The notes below the pieces were generated by a model that was given only the letters and a program-made list of their open reading frames with translations, was not told the origin of the DNA and did not search any database. Of a DNA stretch of 64,000 nt, positions 45,382 through 53,507 are shown one piece after another. Made by a program: the position numbers and the translations under genes. Each line of letters opens with the position of its first letter. Position 1 is the first letter of the stretch. The DNA comes from Comamonadaceae bacterium (lineage in GTDB: Bacteria; Pseudomonadota; Gammaproteobacteria; Burkholderiales; Burkholderiaceae_C), in NCBI GenBank assembly GCA_027488215.1, contig JAIYCB010000005.1:1-64000 (forward strand), in the 5' to 3' direction.

Positions 45382-46632
45382 ATGCAAGTGTTTGTCGTCG
45401 GCGGTGCGGTGCGAGATGCCTTGATGGGCCTGCCCGTCAACGACCGCGACTGGGTGGTGGTGGGCAGCACACCCGAGGCGATGAGTTCGCAGGGCTACGT
45501 GCCCGTGGGCAAAGACTTTCCGGTGTTTTTACACCCACAGACCCGCGAGGAATACGCCCTGGCCCGCACCGAGCGCAAAACGGCTCGGGGCTACAAAGGT
45601 TTTGCGGTGCAGGCAGACCCTGACGTCACCCTCGAAGAAGACCTGGCCCGGCGCGACCTCACGGTCAACGCCATGGCCGTGCTCGAGGCGCTGGCCCATA
45701 CAGCGCCAATTGCGTGGGCGGGCCAGATCGTGGACCCGTATGGCGGTCAAAACGACCTGCAACACAAGGTGCTGCGCCATGTGACCGAGGCCTTTGCCGA
45801 AGACCCTGTGCGCATCCTGCGTGTGGCACGCTTTGCGGCGCGCTTTGCCGACTTCAGCGTGGCAGCCGAAACCATGGCCCTGATGCGCCAGATGGTGGAG
45901 GACGGTGAGGCGAATCACTTGGTGCCCGAGCGCGTCTGGCAGGAGCTGGCCAGGGGGCTGATGAGCAAGAAGCCCTCACGCATGTTTGAAGTGCTTCGCG
46001 ACTGCGGTGCACTCAAGGTCTTGCTGCCCGAGCTGGACCGCTTGTGGGGCGTGCCCCAGAGGCCGGAATACCACCCCGAAGTGGACACGGGCGTGCACAT
46101 GATGCTGGTGATGGACATGGCCGCCCGGCTGAACATGCCGCTTGCTGTGCGTGTGGCCTGCCTGATGCACGACCTGGGCAAAGGCAGCACGCCCGCCGAT
46201 GTGCTGCCGCGCCACATCGGCCATGAAGGCCGCAGCGTGAAATTGCTGCAAAAGGTGTGCGAGCGACTGCGCGTGCCGACCGATTGCAAGGAACTGGCCG
46301 AAGTGGTGGCGCGGGAGCACGGCAACATCCACCGCAGTGCAGAACTCAACGCCGAAGCCGTGATGCGCTTGCTGGAACGCTGCGATGCCATCCGCCAGCA
46401 CGAGCGATTTGAGCGGGTACTTCAAGCCTGCGAATGCGACGCGCGAGGGCGCTTGGGATTTGAAAAAGTGGCTTATCCACAGGCCGAACGCTTGCTCAGA
46501 GCACAACAAGCGGCCCTGTCGATTGAAACCGCGCCGATCGCGCAAGCGGCGGCGGCTCAGGGCCTCAAAGGTCCGCAAATTGGCGCGCAAATTACCCAAG
46601 CCCGTGTCAAAGCGGTCGCAGCTTCTCTTTAA
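45382..46632 (+). CDS. cca: CCA tRNA nucleotidyltransferase / multifunctional CCA protein
   Basis: A 416-residue enzyme that adds or repairs the 3' CCA of tRNAs. The start VFVVGGAVRDALMGLPVNDRDWVVVG is the class II nucleotidyltransferase signature (GGAVRD, then DRDWVVVG with the metal-binding aspartates), followed by RRDLTVNAMA, and the HD domain is visible at CLMHDLGKGSTP and the later REHGNIHR segment. I start at ATG 45382, where the conserved sequence begins, rather than at the earlier in-frame ATG inside the GST gene. The HD part marks the multifunctional type with added phosphatase/phosphodiesterase activity. Confidence 0.95.
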   Translation: MQVFVVGGAVRDALMGLPVNDRDWVVVGSTPEAMSSQGYVPVGKDFPVFLHPQTREEYALARTERKTARGYKGFAVQADPDVTLEEDLARRDLTVNAMAVLEALAHTAPIAWAGQIVDPYGGQNDLQHKVLRHVTEAFAEDPVRILRVARFAARFADFSVAAETMALMRQMVEDGEANHLVPERVWQELARGLMSKKPSRMFEVLRDCGALKVLLPELDRLWGVPQRPEYHPEVDTGVHMMLVMDMAARLNMPLAVRVACLMHDLGKGSTPADVLPRHIGHEGRSVKLLQKVCERLRVPTDCKELAEVVAREHGNIHRSAELNAEAVMRLLERCDAIRQHERFERVLQACECDARGRLGFEKVAYPQAERLLRAQQAALSIETAPIAQAAAAQGLKGPQIGAQITQARVKAVAASL

Positions 46633-46672
46633 AAGCCTACTTGCAATGGCTTAAACAAGACCCTTTGAAAGT

Positions 46673-47119
46673 TCAGAGGTGTGACCGAGTCCAGTCGGCA
46701 ATGTCTTGTGCCGTGCGGAAAGCACCAGCCTGTCGGGCGACTTCCTTGCCGCCAACAAACAGGGACAAGGTGGGAATGCTGCGGATGTTGAAACGGGCGG
46801 CAATGGCCTGCGCTTCTTCGGTGTTGAGCTTGGCCACGCGCACCCGGGGCTCCAGCAGGCTGGCCGCTTGCTCGTAAGCCGGAGCCATCATGCGGCAAGG
46901 ACCGCACCAAGGAGCCCAAAAATCGACCAGTACAGGCAGATGGTTGCGGCCAATGTGCTTGTCAAAGCTGGCGGCGTCCAGCGCCAGCGGGTGTGCGTCA
47001 AACAAGGCTTGGTGGCACTGTCCGCAATCGGGGGCGTTGTGCAGATCGGCCACACGCACCCGGTTGGTGGTGTGGCAATGCGGACAAACAATGTGCAAGG
47101 CATCGGCTGAAGCGGTCAT
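46673..47119 (-). CDS. trxC: Thioredoxin TrxC (thioredoxin 2)
   Basis: A 148-residue thioredoxin with the extra N-terminal zinc-binding region of the TrxC type (IVCPHCHTTNRV and APDCGQCH, two CxxC motifs) and the active site FWAPWCGPCRMMAP. The cis-proline segment is NIRSIPTLSLFVGG. TrxC proteins are often part of oxidative-stress defence. It lies 95 bases after an IF-1 paralogue on the same strand. Confidence 0.96.
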   Translation of the reverse strand: MTASADALHIVCPHCHTTNRVRVADLHNAPDCGQCHQALFDAHPLALDAASFDKHIGRNHLPVLVDFWAPWCGPCRMMAPAYEQAASLLEPRVRVAKLNTEEAQAIAARFNIRSIPTLSLFVGGKEVARQAGAFRTAQDIADWTRSHL

Positions 47120-47214
47120 GAATTCCCTTGAGTTTGATATTCAATTGGAAACCATGCTGCGCGATTCAAGAACCTGGCGAGTTGACTCAGGTCAACGCAA
47201 AGAAAAAGACAGGA

Positions 47215-47475
47215 TCAACGAGTGGGCGGACGGCGAGGTGCGACGGGCGCGCGGCCAGCCAGGTGACGGAAGCTGATGCGGCCTTTGCTCAGGTCATAAG
47301 GCGAAAGTTCCAGCGTCACGCGGTCACCCGCGAGAATGCGGATGTGGTTCTTGCGCATCTTGCCGGCGGAGTAGGCAATCAGTTGGTGACCGTTGTCCAG
47401 CGTCACGCGAAAACGGGTGTCGGGCAAAACTTCGTTGACCACGCCCATCAGTTCAATCAGTTCTTCTTTAGCCAT
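47215..47475 (-). CDS. infA: Translation initiation factor IF-1 (paralogue with C-terminal extension)
   Basis: An 86-residue OB-fold protein matching IF-1: start [24 protein letters not shown], then [40 protein letters not shown]. Burkholderiales commonly have a second IF-1 outside the ribosomal-protein operon; the Arg/Pro-rich tail after RISFRHLAG ([14 protein letters not shown]) makes this one longer than the usual 72 residues. Its position, away from rpmJ/rpsM, fits such a paralogue. A short upstream gene ends 13 bases before its start. Confidence 0.93.
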   Translation of the reverse strand: MAKEELIELMGVVNEVLPDTRFRVTLDNGHQLIAYSAGKMRKNHIRILAGDRVTLELSPYDLSKGRISFRHLAGRAPVAPRRPPTR

Positions 47476-47488
47476 TAAAACGTCTTTC

Positions 47489-47704
47489 TCAAAGCAGGAT
47501 CGGTTTCGTCGTCTGGCGCTCTACCCACAACATGCCTTCATCGAGGGCGTATTGGCTGGCAGCGGCAGGCGTTGCAAATTCGGGCACAAAGCGCATCACG
47601 CGGTCGGTGCTGGCACTGCCGTGGCCACTGGCCACGGACACTTGAGCGCCAAATGCACCATTGGGCAAAGCCCTGGAGCACGGTTGAATTCGAAATTTTC
47701 CCAT
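47489..47704 (-). CDS. Small hypothetical protein upstream of infA
   Basis: A 71-residue protein starting at ATG 47704 ([19 protein letters not shown]). The frame is open 12 codons further, but the earlier part is low-complexity. The sequence contains [20 protein letters not shown] and [13 protein letters not shown], with codon use like the neighbours, and it lies close before infA on the same strand, so I think it is real and co-transcribed. No domain recognised; it looks like a small cytosolic protein. Confidence 0.5.
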   Translation of the reverse strand: MGKFRIQPCSRALPNGAFGAQVSVASGHGSASTDRVMRFVPEFATPAAASQYALDEGMLWVERQTTKPILL

Positions 47705-47823
47705 GAAGATGGGTTGATGTGAACAATATGAAATAGTCATGTATTTTATCTAACGCAATCTTGTCGCTGTTCAACCCACCCAAGGGGGGCGAACGGCGGC
47801 AAGGTTTGGCGTGTCCTGCTGCC

Positions 47824-47859
47824 AAAAAAAGCCCCCGATGTGCCAACCCTTGAGGGCTT
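47824..47859 (-). terminator. Intrinsic terminator, minus strand
   Basis: AAGCCC (47829-47834) and GGGCTT (47854-47859) form a stem with a T7 tract on the minus strand (A run 47824-47830). No protein gene is directly upstream on that strand within 430 bases, so it probably ends a non-coding transcript or a long 3' region of the DUF2905 gene. Confidence 0.5.
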
Positions 47860-48040
47860 GCCACTGAACAGCACTGTGCAGAAGTGCATCAAGAAAGGAA
47901 GCAAAAAATCGTCTGAGCCCAGCTTTGAAAAGCATGGCGGGCGATGTGCACAGTGGAGGACAAGACTGGCATCCCTCTGCCGGGATGCGCTATCGGCTCA
48001 TGGAGAGCGAGATGGGCATAAGTCGCCAAAGGCGTGCCTG
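47860..48040 (-). ncRNA. Candidate structured non-coding RNA region
   Basis: The stretch holds several nested complementary segments: TGAGCC (47914-47919) with GGCTCA (47995-48000), GCATCCC (47969-47975) with GGGATGC (47982-47988), and GGCA-CGCC (48015-48027) with GGCG-TGCC (48031-48038) with a bulge. It ends in an intrinsic terminator on the minus strand. No protein frame with normal codon use covers it. It could be a small RNA or simply a structured 3' region; I recognise no known RNA family. Confidence 0.3.
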
Positions 48041-48121
48041 ACTGTAACACGTTCGGTCTCTGGCGGCTCATGTCGCGTCATGGCGAGCTGGCAGGTCCGT
48101 CAGGTTGGGCTCCAGCTCAAT

Positions 48122-48282
48122 CTTGGATTGCCACGCTTTGCTCGCAATGACGGGAAAATTTGTCACAGCGAGCGAAGCTTCGCGATCCACAATGACGGCA
48201 GAATTTGTCATCGCAAGCAAAGCGTGGCGATTCACAATGACGGGAGATTTTGTCATCGCGAGCGAAGCGTGGCGATCCAGGC
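48122..48282. repeat. Cluster of REP-like palindromic repeats, 45-bp period
   Basis: Three head-to-tail units start at 48161, 48206 and 48251, each built around TGTCATCGCGAGCGAAGCGT, then GGCGATCCAC, then AATGACGGG, with small differences. A fourth unit in inverted orientation occupies about 48122-48155. The spacing between direct units is exactly 45 bases. The core (GCGAGCGAAGCGTGGCGATCC) is a motif known from interspersed palindromic repeats in many bacteria. It lies just after the DUF2905 gene (minus strand). Confidence 0.85.
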
Positions 48283-48294
48283 TGTTGCGGTAAC

Positions 48295-48489
48295 TCACAA
48301 CCACTTGGCAATAGCGGCAGCCAGCATGCTCAAGAGCAAGGTGCTGGTCAAGGGAATGAACCATTCGCGCCCGAACAACCGAAACCGGAAGTCCCCCGGC
48401 AAGCGGCCAAAACCCAACTTTTCCAGCCACTTTTGCAAGCCACTGAAAATGATCAGGGCCAGAAGCACCACGATGAGCCAGCGCAACAT
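48295..48489 (-). CDS. DUF2905 family small membrane protein
   Basis: A 64-residue protein with two hydrophobic segments, LIVVLLALIIFSGLQKWLEKLG and PLTSTLLLSMLAAAIAKWL, joined by the conserved GRLPGDFRFRLFGREWFIPLTS. This arrangement matches DUF2905 proteins, whose function is unknown. It is an inner-membrane protein. It lies 18 bases after the MidA-like methyltransferase gene on the same strand and is probably co-transcribed with it. Confidence 0.85.
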   Translation of the reverse strand: MLRWLIVVLLALIIFSGLQKWLEKLGFGRLPGDFRFRLFGREWFIPLTSTLLLSMLAAAIAKWL

Positions 48490-48507
48490 AGCGTGCCTTG
48501 ATGCCGT

Positions 48508-49611
48508 TTACAGGCGATGCGATCGGTCACCCCGGGCAAAGCCGTGAGCGGACCAGTCGGCCGAAGTGGAAAAGCCGATCACTTTGAACAACTCGCCCAT
48601 TTCGTGTTCGTTGACCAGGCGCTGCGCCTGGCTGCGCTCGGCTAAAGAGGCCTCGGCCATGCACTCGGCCAGGCCCAAGTTGAGCAAAAACCAGGCTTGG
48701 CTGGCGTAACCGAGCACCTGCAGCCCGACGTTTTGCGCGGCCAGCGCGACCCCGGTGAAGTTCACATGGGCGGTGATGTCTTTTTGGCCCACCGCAACCA
48801 GCGGGTTGTCGTCGGCCTGGTGCAACTGGTGGCACATCACCGTGCCCATGTGGCGCTGGGGGTGAAAATATTCAGCTTCGGGAAAGCCGTAATCGAGGAA
48901 GAACGCTGCTCCGCCCCGTCCAGCCAGCAAGCGCTCGGCCAAGCTAGCGATGAAGGCCTCAGCTTGGGGGTGAATTTCGGTTAAATAGTCGTGCTCGCCT
49001 TCGATTTCCACAGGCGGGCGCAGGTCGGTCAGGCGGTCTTGCCAAGCGAATTGTTCACCGGCGCTGACCACACCGCGCTCGTGCCAGACGCCTTGCGTGC
49101 GCTGCAAAAGCTGCACCGGCATGGCGTCGAGCACCTCGTTGCCCACCACCACGCCTTCGATGGCGTCGGGCCAGGCGTCGAGCCAGCGCACTTTGTCGGC
49201 ATGTTTTAACAAGGTGTCGGCCTGACGGGCGCGCAAAGTGCCCGACAAATCGATGATGGTGTAGCGGCGCAAGGCATCACCCAGGCTGTCCAGCAATTGA
49301 AGCGCCAATGCCCCGGTGCCCGCGCCAAACTCCCACACCTCCTCGGTTCCCGTGGCCTGCAGCGCCTGGCGCAGTTGCACGGCCAGGGTTTGGCCAAACA
49401 GCGGAGACATGCCCGGCGCGGTGACAAAATCGCTGCCCGAGGACGGCATGGCCCCGAACTTTTGCAAGGCGTTGGTGTAGTAGCCCAGGCCCGGCTCATA
49501 CAGCGCCATGGCCATGAAACGGTCAAAACCGATCCAGCCGCCCGCTTGCGCGATGGCCTGGTGGATACGTGGGGTCAATTCGGAAGGGGGATGGGGATTC
49601 GGCGAGCTCAC
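48508..49611 (-). CDS. SAM-dependent methyltransferase, MidA/NDUFAF7 family
   Basis: A 367-residue protein. Recognisable parts are FMAMALYEPGLGYYTNALQKFG, SDFVTAPGMSPLFGQTLAVQL, the SAM-binding loop VWEFGAGTGALALQLL, and GNEVLDAMPV and FLDYGFPEAEYFHPQRH. Mitochondrial NDUFAF7 dimethylates an arginine of complex I subunit NDUFS2; the bacterial role is less certain. I choose GTG 49611, since the residues before it lack family sequence, but the open frame extends to 49761. It is divergent from the FolM-like gene. Confidence 0.85.
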   Translation of the reverse strand: MSSPNPHPPSELTPRIHQAIAQAGGWIGFDRFMAMALYEPGLGYYTNALQKFGAMPSSGSDFVTAPGMSPLFGQTLAVQLRQALQATGTEEVWEFGAGTGALALQLLDSLGDALRRYTIIDLSGTLRARQADTLLKHADKVRWLDAWPDAIEGVVVGNEVLDAMPVQLLQRTQGVWHERGVVSAGEQFAWQDRLTDLRPPVEIEGEHDYLTEIHPQAEAFIASLAERLLAGRGGAAFFLDYGFPEAEYFHPQRHMGTVMCHQLHQADDNPLVAVGQKDITAHVNFTGVALAAQNVGLQVLGYASQAWFLLNLGLAECMAEASLAERSQAQRLVNEHEMGELFKVIGFSTSADWSAHGFARGDRSHRL

Positions 49612-49741
49612 GCGGTGATTGTCGCCGAAGGTTTCCAGGAGTTTGCCGGGGTACCGGGCGTCAAATCTATGGCTTGCCCGATAATTCAGGCCTTTGTCAC
49701 CTTGGATGCTCTGCGCAGTCCCATCTGCCCAGCCCCCCTTC

Positions 49742-50515
49742 ATGAAACAAGTTCTGGTCACCGGAGGCGCTCACCGCCTGGGCGCAGAGATCGTTCGCCA
49801 ATTTGCGGCCGCGGGCTGGCGCGTATGGTGCCATTACCAACGCTCGGCCGATGCAGCCAAGGCGCTGCAGGCTGAGCTGCAAGCCGCTGGGGGCCATGTG
49901 GAGTGCGTGCAAGCCGATCTGTCCCAGAGCGACCAAGTCGAACAGATGATGGCGCACATCGCGCAAAGCCACGGCCCGCTCGACTGCTTGGTCAACAACG
50001 CATCCCTGTTCGAGCCCGATGAAGGCACAGACATGGACTTGCCCGGCGCGCGCCAGCAACTCGAAGTGAATTTGATCGCACCCATGTTGCTGGCCTCGCT
50101 GATGGCGCAGCAATCAGCGCCCGACGCCAAGTCCGGCCAGCGCAGCGTGGTCCACATCCTGGACCAGAAGGTGTTCAACCTGAACCCGGACTATTTTTCG
50201 TACACCGTATCCAAACTGGCGCTGGAGCGTGCCGTGGCCTTGCAGGCCCAGGCCCTGGCCCCCTTGCGCGTTTGCGGCGTGGCCCCGGGCCTGATGTTTT
50301 TGAGCGGTCCACAAACGCAAGAGAACTTTGACCGCGCCAGCCGCGTGAACCTGCTGCGCGAGCCGATCGACCCGGCGCAGGTGGCGGCCACCTGCCTATT
50401 TTTGGCGCAAAACCCTTGCATCACCGGGACCACGGTGTGTGTGGACAACGGCCAGCACTTGGTGCCTTTGGCGAGGGACGTGATGTTTTTGGCCGACCCG
50501 AAAGGCCCAGCATGA
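49742..50515 (+). CDS. folM: SDR oxidoreductase, FolM/pteridine reductase-like
   Basis: A 257-residue short-chain dehydrogenase. The cofactor motif is TGGAHRLGAEIVRQFAAAG, the NAD-binding NNASLFEPD follows, and the catalytic YxxxK is in PDYFSYTVSKLAL. The arrangement (HILDQKV before the Tyr, and GVAPGLMFLSGPQ after it) resembles FolM/PTR1, which reduce dihydromonapterin or dihydrofolate. Position directly before two FolB/FolX-type genes strengthens this, since FolM and FolX act in one pathway. I start at ATG 49742. A generic SDR function is the alternative. Confidence 0.75.
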   Translation: MKQVLVTGGAHRLGAEIVRQFAAAGWRVWCHYQRSADAAKALQAELQAAGGHVECVQADLSQSDQVEQMMAHIAQSHGPLDCLVNNASLFEPDEGTDMDLPGARQQLEVNLIAPMLLASLMAQQSAPDAKSGQRSVVHILDQKVFNLNPDYFSYTVSKLALERAVALQAQALAPLRVCGVAPGLMFLSGPQTQENFDRASRVNLLREPIDPAQVAATCLFLAQNPCITGTTVCVDNGQHLVPLARDVMFLADPKGPA

Positions 50516-50907
50516 GCGACCTGATGACCCAATTGGCGCTCAATTGCCGCCGCCTGTTTTTGCGCAACCACACGGTAGACGTGCGCATCGGCGCGCATGA
50601 CTTTGAAAAGCTCGGTCCCCAGCGCATCATCTTCAACGTAGAGCTGTTCGTGCCCTACAGCGCGTCCACCCCCACGCAAGACGACCTGGCCGAGGTGGTG
50701 GATTACGACTTCATCCGCGAGGTGATCGCCAAGCGTGTGGCCCAAGGTCATATCGTGCTGCAAGAGACTTTGTGCGACGACCTGATGCGTGAGTTGATTG
50801 CGCACCCGCAGGTGCAGGCGGTGCGCCTGTCCAGCTGCAAACCCGACGTGTACCCGGACTGCGAAGCCGTCGGGGTGGAAATCTTCCAGACCAAAAATGC
50901 ATCATGA
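50512..50907 (+). CDS. folB: Dihydroneopterin aldolase/epimerase family protein, first copy
   Basis: A 131-residue FolB/FolX-fold protein. The overlap with the FolM-like stop (ATGA at 50512-50515) sets the start. Family parts are LFLRNHTVDVRIGAHDFEKLGPQRIIFNVELFV, VVDYDFIREVI and the C-terminal LSSCKPDVYPDCEAVGVEIF, whose lysine corresponds to the catalytic lysine of aldolases. FolB converts dihydroneopterin to 6-hydroxymethyl-dihydropterin in folate synthesis. A second related gene follows at once, so one of the two may be the epimerase FolX. Confidence 0.8.
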   Translation: MSDLMTQLALNCRRLFLRNHTVDVRIGAHDFEKLGPQRIIFNVELFVPYSASTPTQDDLAEVVDYDFIREVIAKRVAQGHIVLQETLCDDLMRELIAHPQVQAVRLSSCKPDVYPDCEAVGVEIFQTKNAS

Positions 50908-51275
50908 AAACCCCTGCCGGACAACAAACTCTGGAGCTAACCGGTTTGCGCTTTGACGCCAACTTGGGCATCCTCGAACACGAAAAAACCGATCCGCAAC
51001 CGATCCAGGTGGATGCCGAACTGAACCTAGGCACTCAACCCCTGCTGCCCAGCGACGACAACATCAACCATGTGCTGGACTACCGCAAAGTGCGCAAGAT
51101 CATCATCGACGAATGCACGGCTGAGCACATCAACCTGCTGGAGACGCTGATCGGCAAACTCTCAAACCGCCTGATGCAGTTGCCCGGCGTTTTGGGTGTG
51201 CGCGTCAAGATTGCCAAACTTGAAATTTTTGAAGACTGCGAAGTGGCCATTCGCATGGAAACCGGACAGTGGTGA
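50904..51275 (+). CDS. Dihydroneopterin aldolase/epimerase family protein, second copy
   Basis: A 123-residue homologue of the preceding gene, overlapping it by four bases. It has [58 protein letters not shown] and [19 protein letters not shown]. The last block, with a single lysine after VKIA, looks a little more like FolX (VEIDKL in E. coli) than FolB. The pair may therefore be an aldolase and an epimerase, but sequence alone cannot settle which is which. ttcA follows after five bases. Confidence 0.75.
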   Translation: MKTPAGQQTLELTGLRFDANLGILEHEKTDPQPIQVDAELNLGTQPLLPSDDNINHVLDYRKVRKIIIDECTAEHINLLETLIGKLSNRLMQLPGVLGVRVKIAKLEIFEDCEVAIRMETGQW

Positions 51276-51280
51276 ACCTC

Positions 51281-52213
51281 ATGAACACAGAAGCAGACAA
51301 CGCCTGGATACAAGCGCAAGCCGAATCAGAGGCCGCCAAAGCCATCAAGATCGAGCGCGAAACCCACAAGCTCGAAAAACGCCTGTGCCGCCAGATGGGC
51401 CAAGCGATTTCCGACTTCAACCTGATCGAAGCGGGCGACCGCATCATGGTCTGCATGTCGGGTGGCAAAGACAGCTACGGCATGCTCGACATCCTGCTCA
51501 AGATGAAGGCCCGCGCTCCGGTGGACTTTGAGTTGGTCGCGGTCAACCTGGACCAAAAGCAACCAGGTTTCCCTGAGCACATACTGCCCGCTTACCTCAA
51601 AGAGCTGGGCGTGGAGTTCCACATCGAGACTCAAGACACGTATTCGATCGTGAAGGACAAGATCCCCGAAGGCAAGACCATGTGCAGCCTCTGCTCGCGC
51701 CTGCGCCGTGGCATTTTGTACCGCGTGGCGCGCGAGCTCAGGTGCAACAAGCTGGCACTCGGCCACCACCGCGACGACATGCTGCAGACCTTCTTTTTAA
51801 ACATGTTCTTTGGCGGGAAGCTCAAGGGCATGCCCCCGAAACTGGTCAGCGACAACGGCGAGTTCATGGTGATCCGCCCGCTGGCCTATGTGGCCGAATC
51901 CGACCTGATCCGTTGGGCAGCGCACCGACAGTTCCCCATCATCCCGTGCACCCTGTGTGGCAGCCAAGAGAATTTGCAACGCCTGCAAGTGGGCAACATG
52001 CTGCGCGAGTGGCAAAAGAAGTACCCCGGCCGGATTGAAAACATGTTTGCGGCTTTGCAAAACGTGGTGCCCTCGCATTTGATGGACCCCAAGTTGCACG
52101 GTTTCAAGGACCTGCAAATCACCGGCATCGAATCTGACGACGGTGACAAGGCTTTTGACGAAGAGGAGTTCAAGGAAGCCTCCTTGCCGGGCATTCAGGT
52201 CATTTCGATGTAA
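51281..52213 (+). CDS. ttcA: tRNA 2-thiocytidine(32) synthetase TtcA
   Basis: A 310-residue ATP-dependent thiolase that puts sulfur on cytidine 32 of certain tRNAs. The PP-loop is [13 protein letters not shown], and the Fe-S cysteines are in [10 protein letters not shown] and the later [12 protein letters not shown] use ATG 51281 (GGTGA upstream) rather than the GTG at 51269. Length and motifs are normal. It is in one run with the pterin genes, without overlap. Confidence 0.94.
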   Translation: MNTEADNAWIQAQAESEAAKAIKIERETHKLEKRLCRQMGQAISDFNLIEAGDRIMVCMSGGKDSYGMLDILLKMKARAPVDFELVAVNLDQKQPGFPEHILPAYLKELGVEFHIETQDTYSIVKDKIPEGKTMCSLCSRLRRGILYRVARELRCNKLALGHHRDDMLQTFFLNMFFGGKLKGMPPKLVSDNGEFMVIRPLAYVAESDLIRWAAHRQFPIIPCTLCGSQENLQRLQVGNMLREWQKKYPGRIENMFAALQNVVPSHLMDPKLHGFKDLQITGIESDDGDKAFDEEEFKEASLPGIQVISM

Positions 52214-52232
52214 ACCTCACAGGAGGACAGTC

Positions 52233-52850
52233 ATGCGCACAGCACTGCGGCGTCATTTCATGGCCATCGCCGCACTGGCTTTGAGCCTGTTAACGGGCTG
52301 TGCTTCCATGCGACTGGTCGACAGCGAAGTGGTCTCGGTCGCGGCGGTGCCCCCCGGAATGAGCTTGCAAGGCGCCAAATACCGATTTGAGCGCCTGCCC
52401 TCTCAGGTCCACAACCCCGAAGCCGGGCTGGCCGAGCAACAAGCGCAGGCCGCCATGACCGCCGTAGGCATGGTGCGTGACGACACTGGAGCCACCCTGA
52501 GCGTGATGGTGGGCTTCAATGGCACGCAGTATTTGGCCGATCCTTGGGGCCGTCCCCTTGGCACGGGTTGGCACCCTTACGGCAGCATCGCCATCGGTCC
52601 AGGTTTTGGATCGCACATTGGGCTGGGCATGGGCATGCGCTTTCCGCCGCCCACGCATTACCGCCGAGAGGTCAGCCTGATCATGCGCGACCTGAAATCG
52701 GGCCAAGTGGTCTACGAAACACGGGCCAGCCATTCTGGCCCCTGGAGCGACAGTGTGCCGATTTTCGCCACACTTTTCCAAGCGGCACTGGCCAACTTTC
52801 CGAACCCGCCTGCAGGTCTGCGCCGGGTCAACATCCAACTGCCGCGCTGA
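52233..52850 (+). CDS. DUF4136-type lipoprotein
   Basis: A 205-residue lipoprotein. ATG 52233 has a perfect AGGAGG site upstream. The signal peptide is MRTALRRHFMAIAALALSLLTGC, with lipobox LTGC. The mature part contains KYRFERLPSQVHNPEAGLAEQQAQAAM, AVGMVRDDTGATLSVMVGFN, and VSLIMRDLKSGQVVYETRASHSGPWSD, a pattern seen in DUF4136 proteins. It is likely to be outer-membrane anchored facing the periplasm; function unknown. Confidence 0.8.
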   Translation: MRTALRRHFMAIAALALSLLTGCASMRLVDSEVVSVAAVPPGMSLQGAKYRFERLPSQVHNPEAGLAEQQAQAAMTAVGMVRDDTGATLSVMVGFNGTQYLADPWGRPLGTGWHPYGSIAIGPGFGSHIGLGMGMRFPPPTHYRREVSLIMRDLKSGQVVYETRASHSGPWSDSVPIFATLFQAALANFPNPPAGLRRVNIQLPR

Positions 52851-52862
52851 AGCCAGGAATTT

Positions 52863-53507
52863 ATGGAACCGACCCGAATTTTGGCGATTCGCCACGGAGA
52901 AACCGCATGGAACGTCGACACGCGGCTGCAAGGTCACCTGGACATCCCGCTCAACGATGTGGGACTGCGACAGGCGCAACATCTGGCACGGTCAGTTGCG
53001 CAGCGCGATGCCATTGATGCCATATACGCCAGTGACCTTTCTCGCGCTCACCACACCGCTCAAGCCATTGCGCAAGCCTTAGGACAGACAGTGATCACCC
53101 ATACGGGCTTGCGAGAGCGACACTTTGGGGCGTTTCAGGGCCGCACATTTGCCGAGATCGAGACCGATCTGCCCGACCACGCTTGGCATTGGCGCAAACG
53201 CACACCCGATTGGACACCCCCCGATGGTGGGGAGTCTTTGATCGCCCTGCGTGAACGGATTGTGAGCACCGTGGACGAGCTGGCGGTCCGCCACCCTGGC
53301 CAACAAATCGTCATGGTGGCGCACGGTGGCGTGCTGGACATTCTGTACCGCGCCGCCACCCGCCTGGACCTGCAAGCCCCGCGCACTTGGGCGCTGACCA
53401 ACACCGCCGTCAACCGGCTGTTGTGGACACCACAAGGCCTGTCCCTGGTGGGCTGGGGCGACACCACCCACCTGGACACATTGGCCAAAGACGAAACGTC
53501 TTTATAA
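52863..53507 (+). CDS. Histidine phosphatase family protein (phosphoglycerate mutase-like)
   Basis: A 214-residue histidine phosphatase. The nucleophile motif is [12 protein letters not shown], followed by [22 protein letters not shown], the conserved acid in [18 protein letters not shown], and the second histidine in [14 protein letters not shown]. Such enzymes dephosphorylate a range of small phosphoesters; the substrate cannot be told. It lies 12 bases after the lipoprotein gene and its last six bases overlap the convergent htpX. Confidence 0.9.
   Translation: MEPTRILAIRHGETAWNVDTRLQGHLDIPLNDVGLRQAQHLARSVAQRDAIDAIYASDLSRAHHTAQAIAQALGQTVITHTGLRERHFGAFQGRTFAEIETDLPDHAWHWRKRTPDWTPPDGGESLIALRERIVSTVDELAVRHPGQQIVMVAHGGVLDILYRAATRLDLQAPRTWALTNTAVNRLLWTPQGLSLVGWGDTTHLDTLAKDETSL

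Noticed and set aside
48122..48282. CRISPR array
   Set aside because: The units are palindromic and follow each other directly with nearly identical sequence; there are no unique spacers, and no cas genes.
47840..48547. A 235-codon plus-strand frame across the repeat cluster
   Set aside because: It reads through the 45-bp repeats, giving a repetitive, basic peptide, and overlaps DUF2905 and the MidA-like gene on the other strand.
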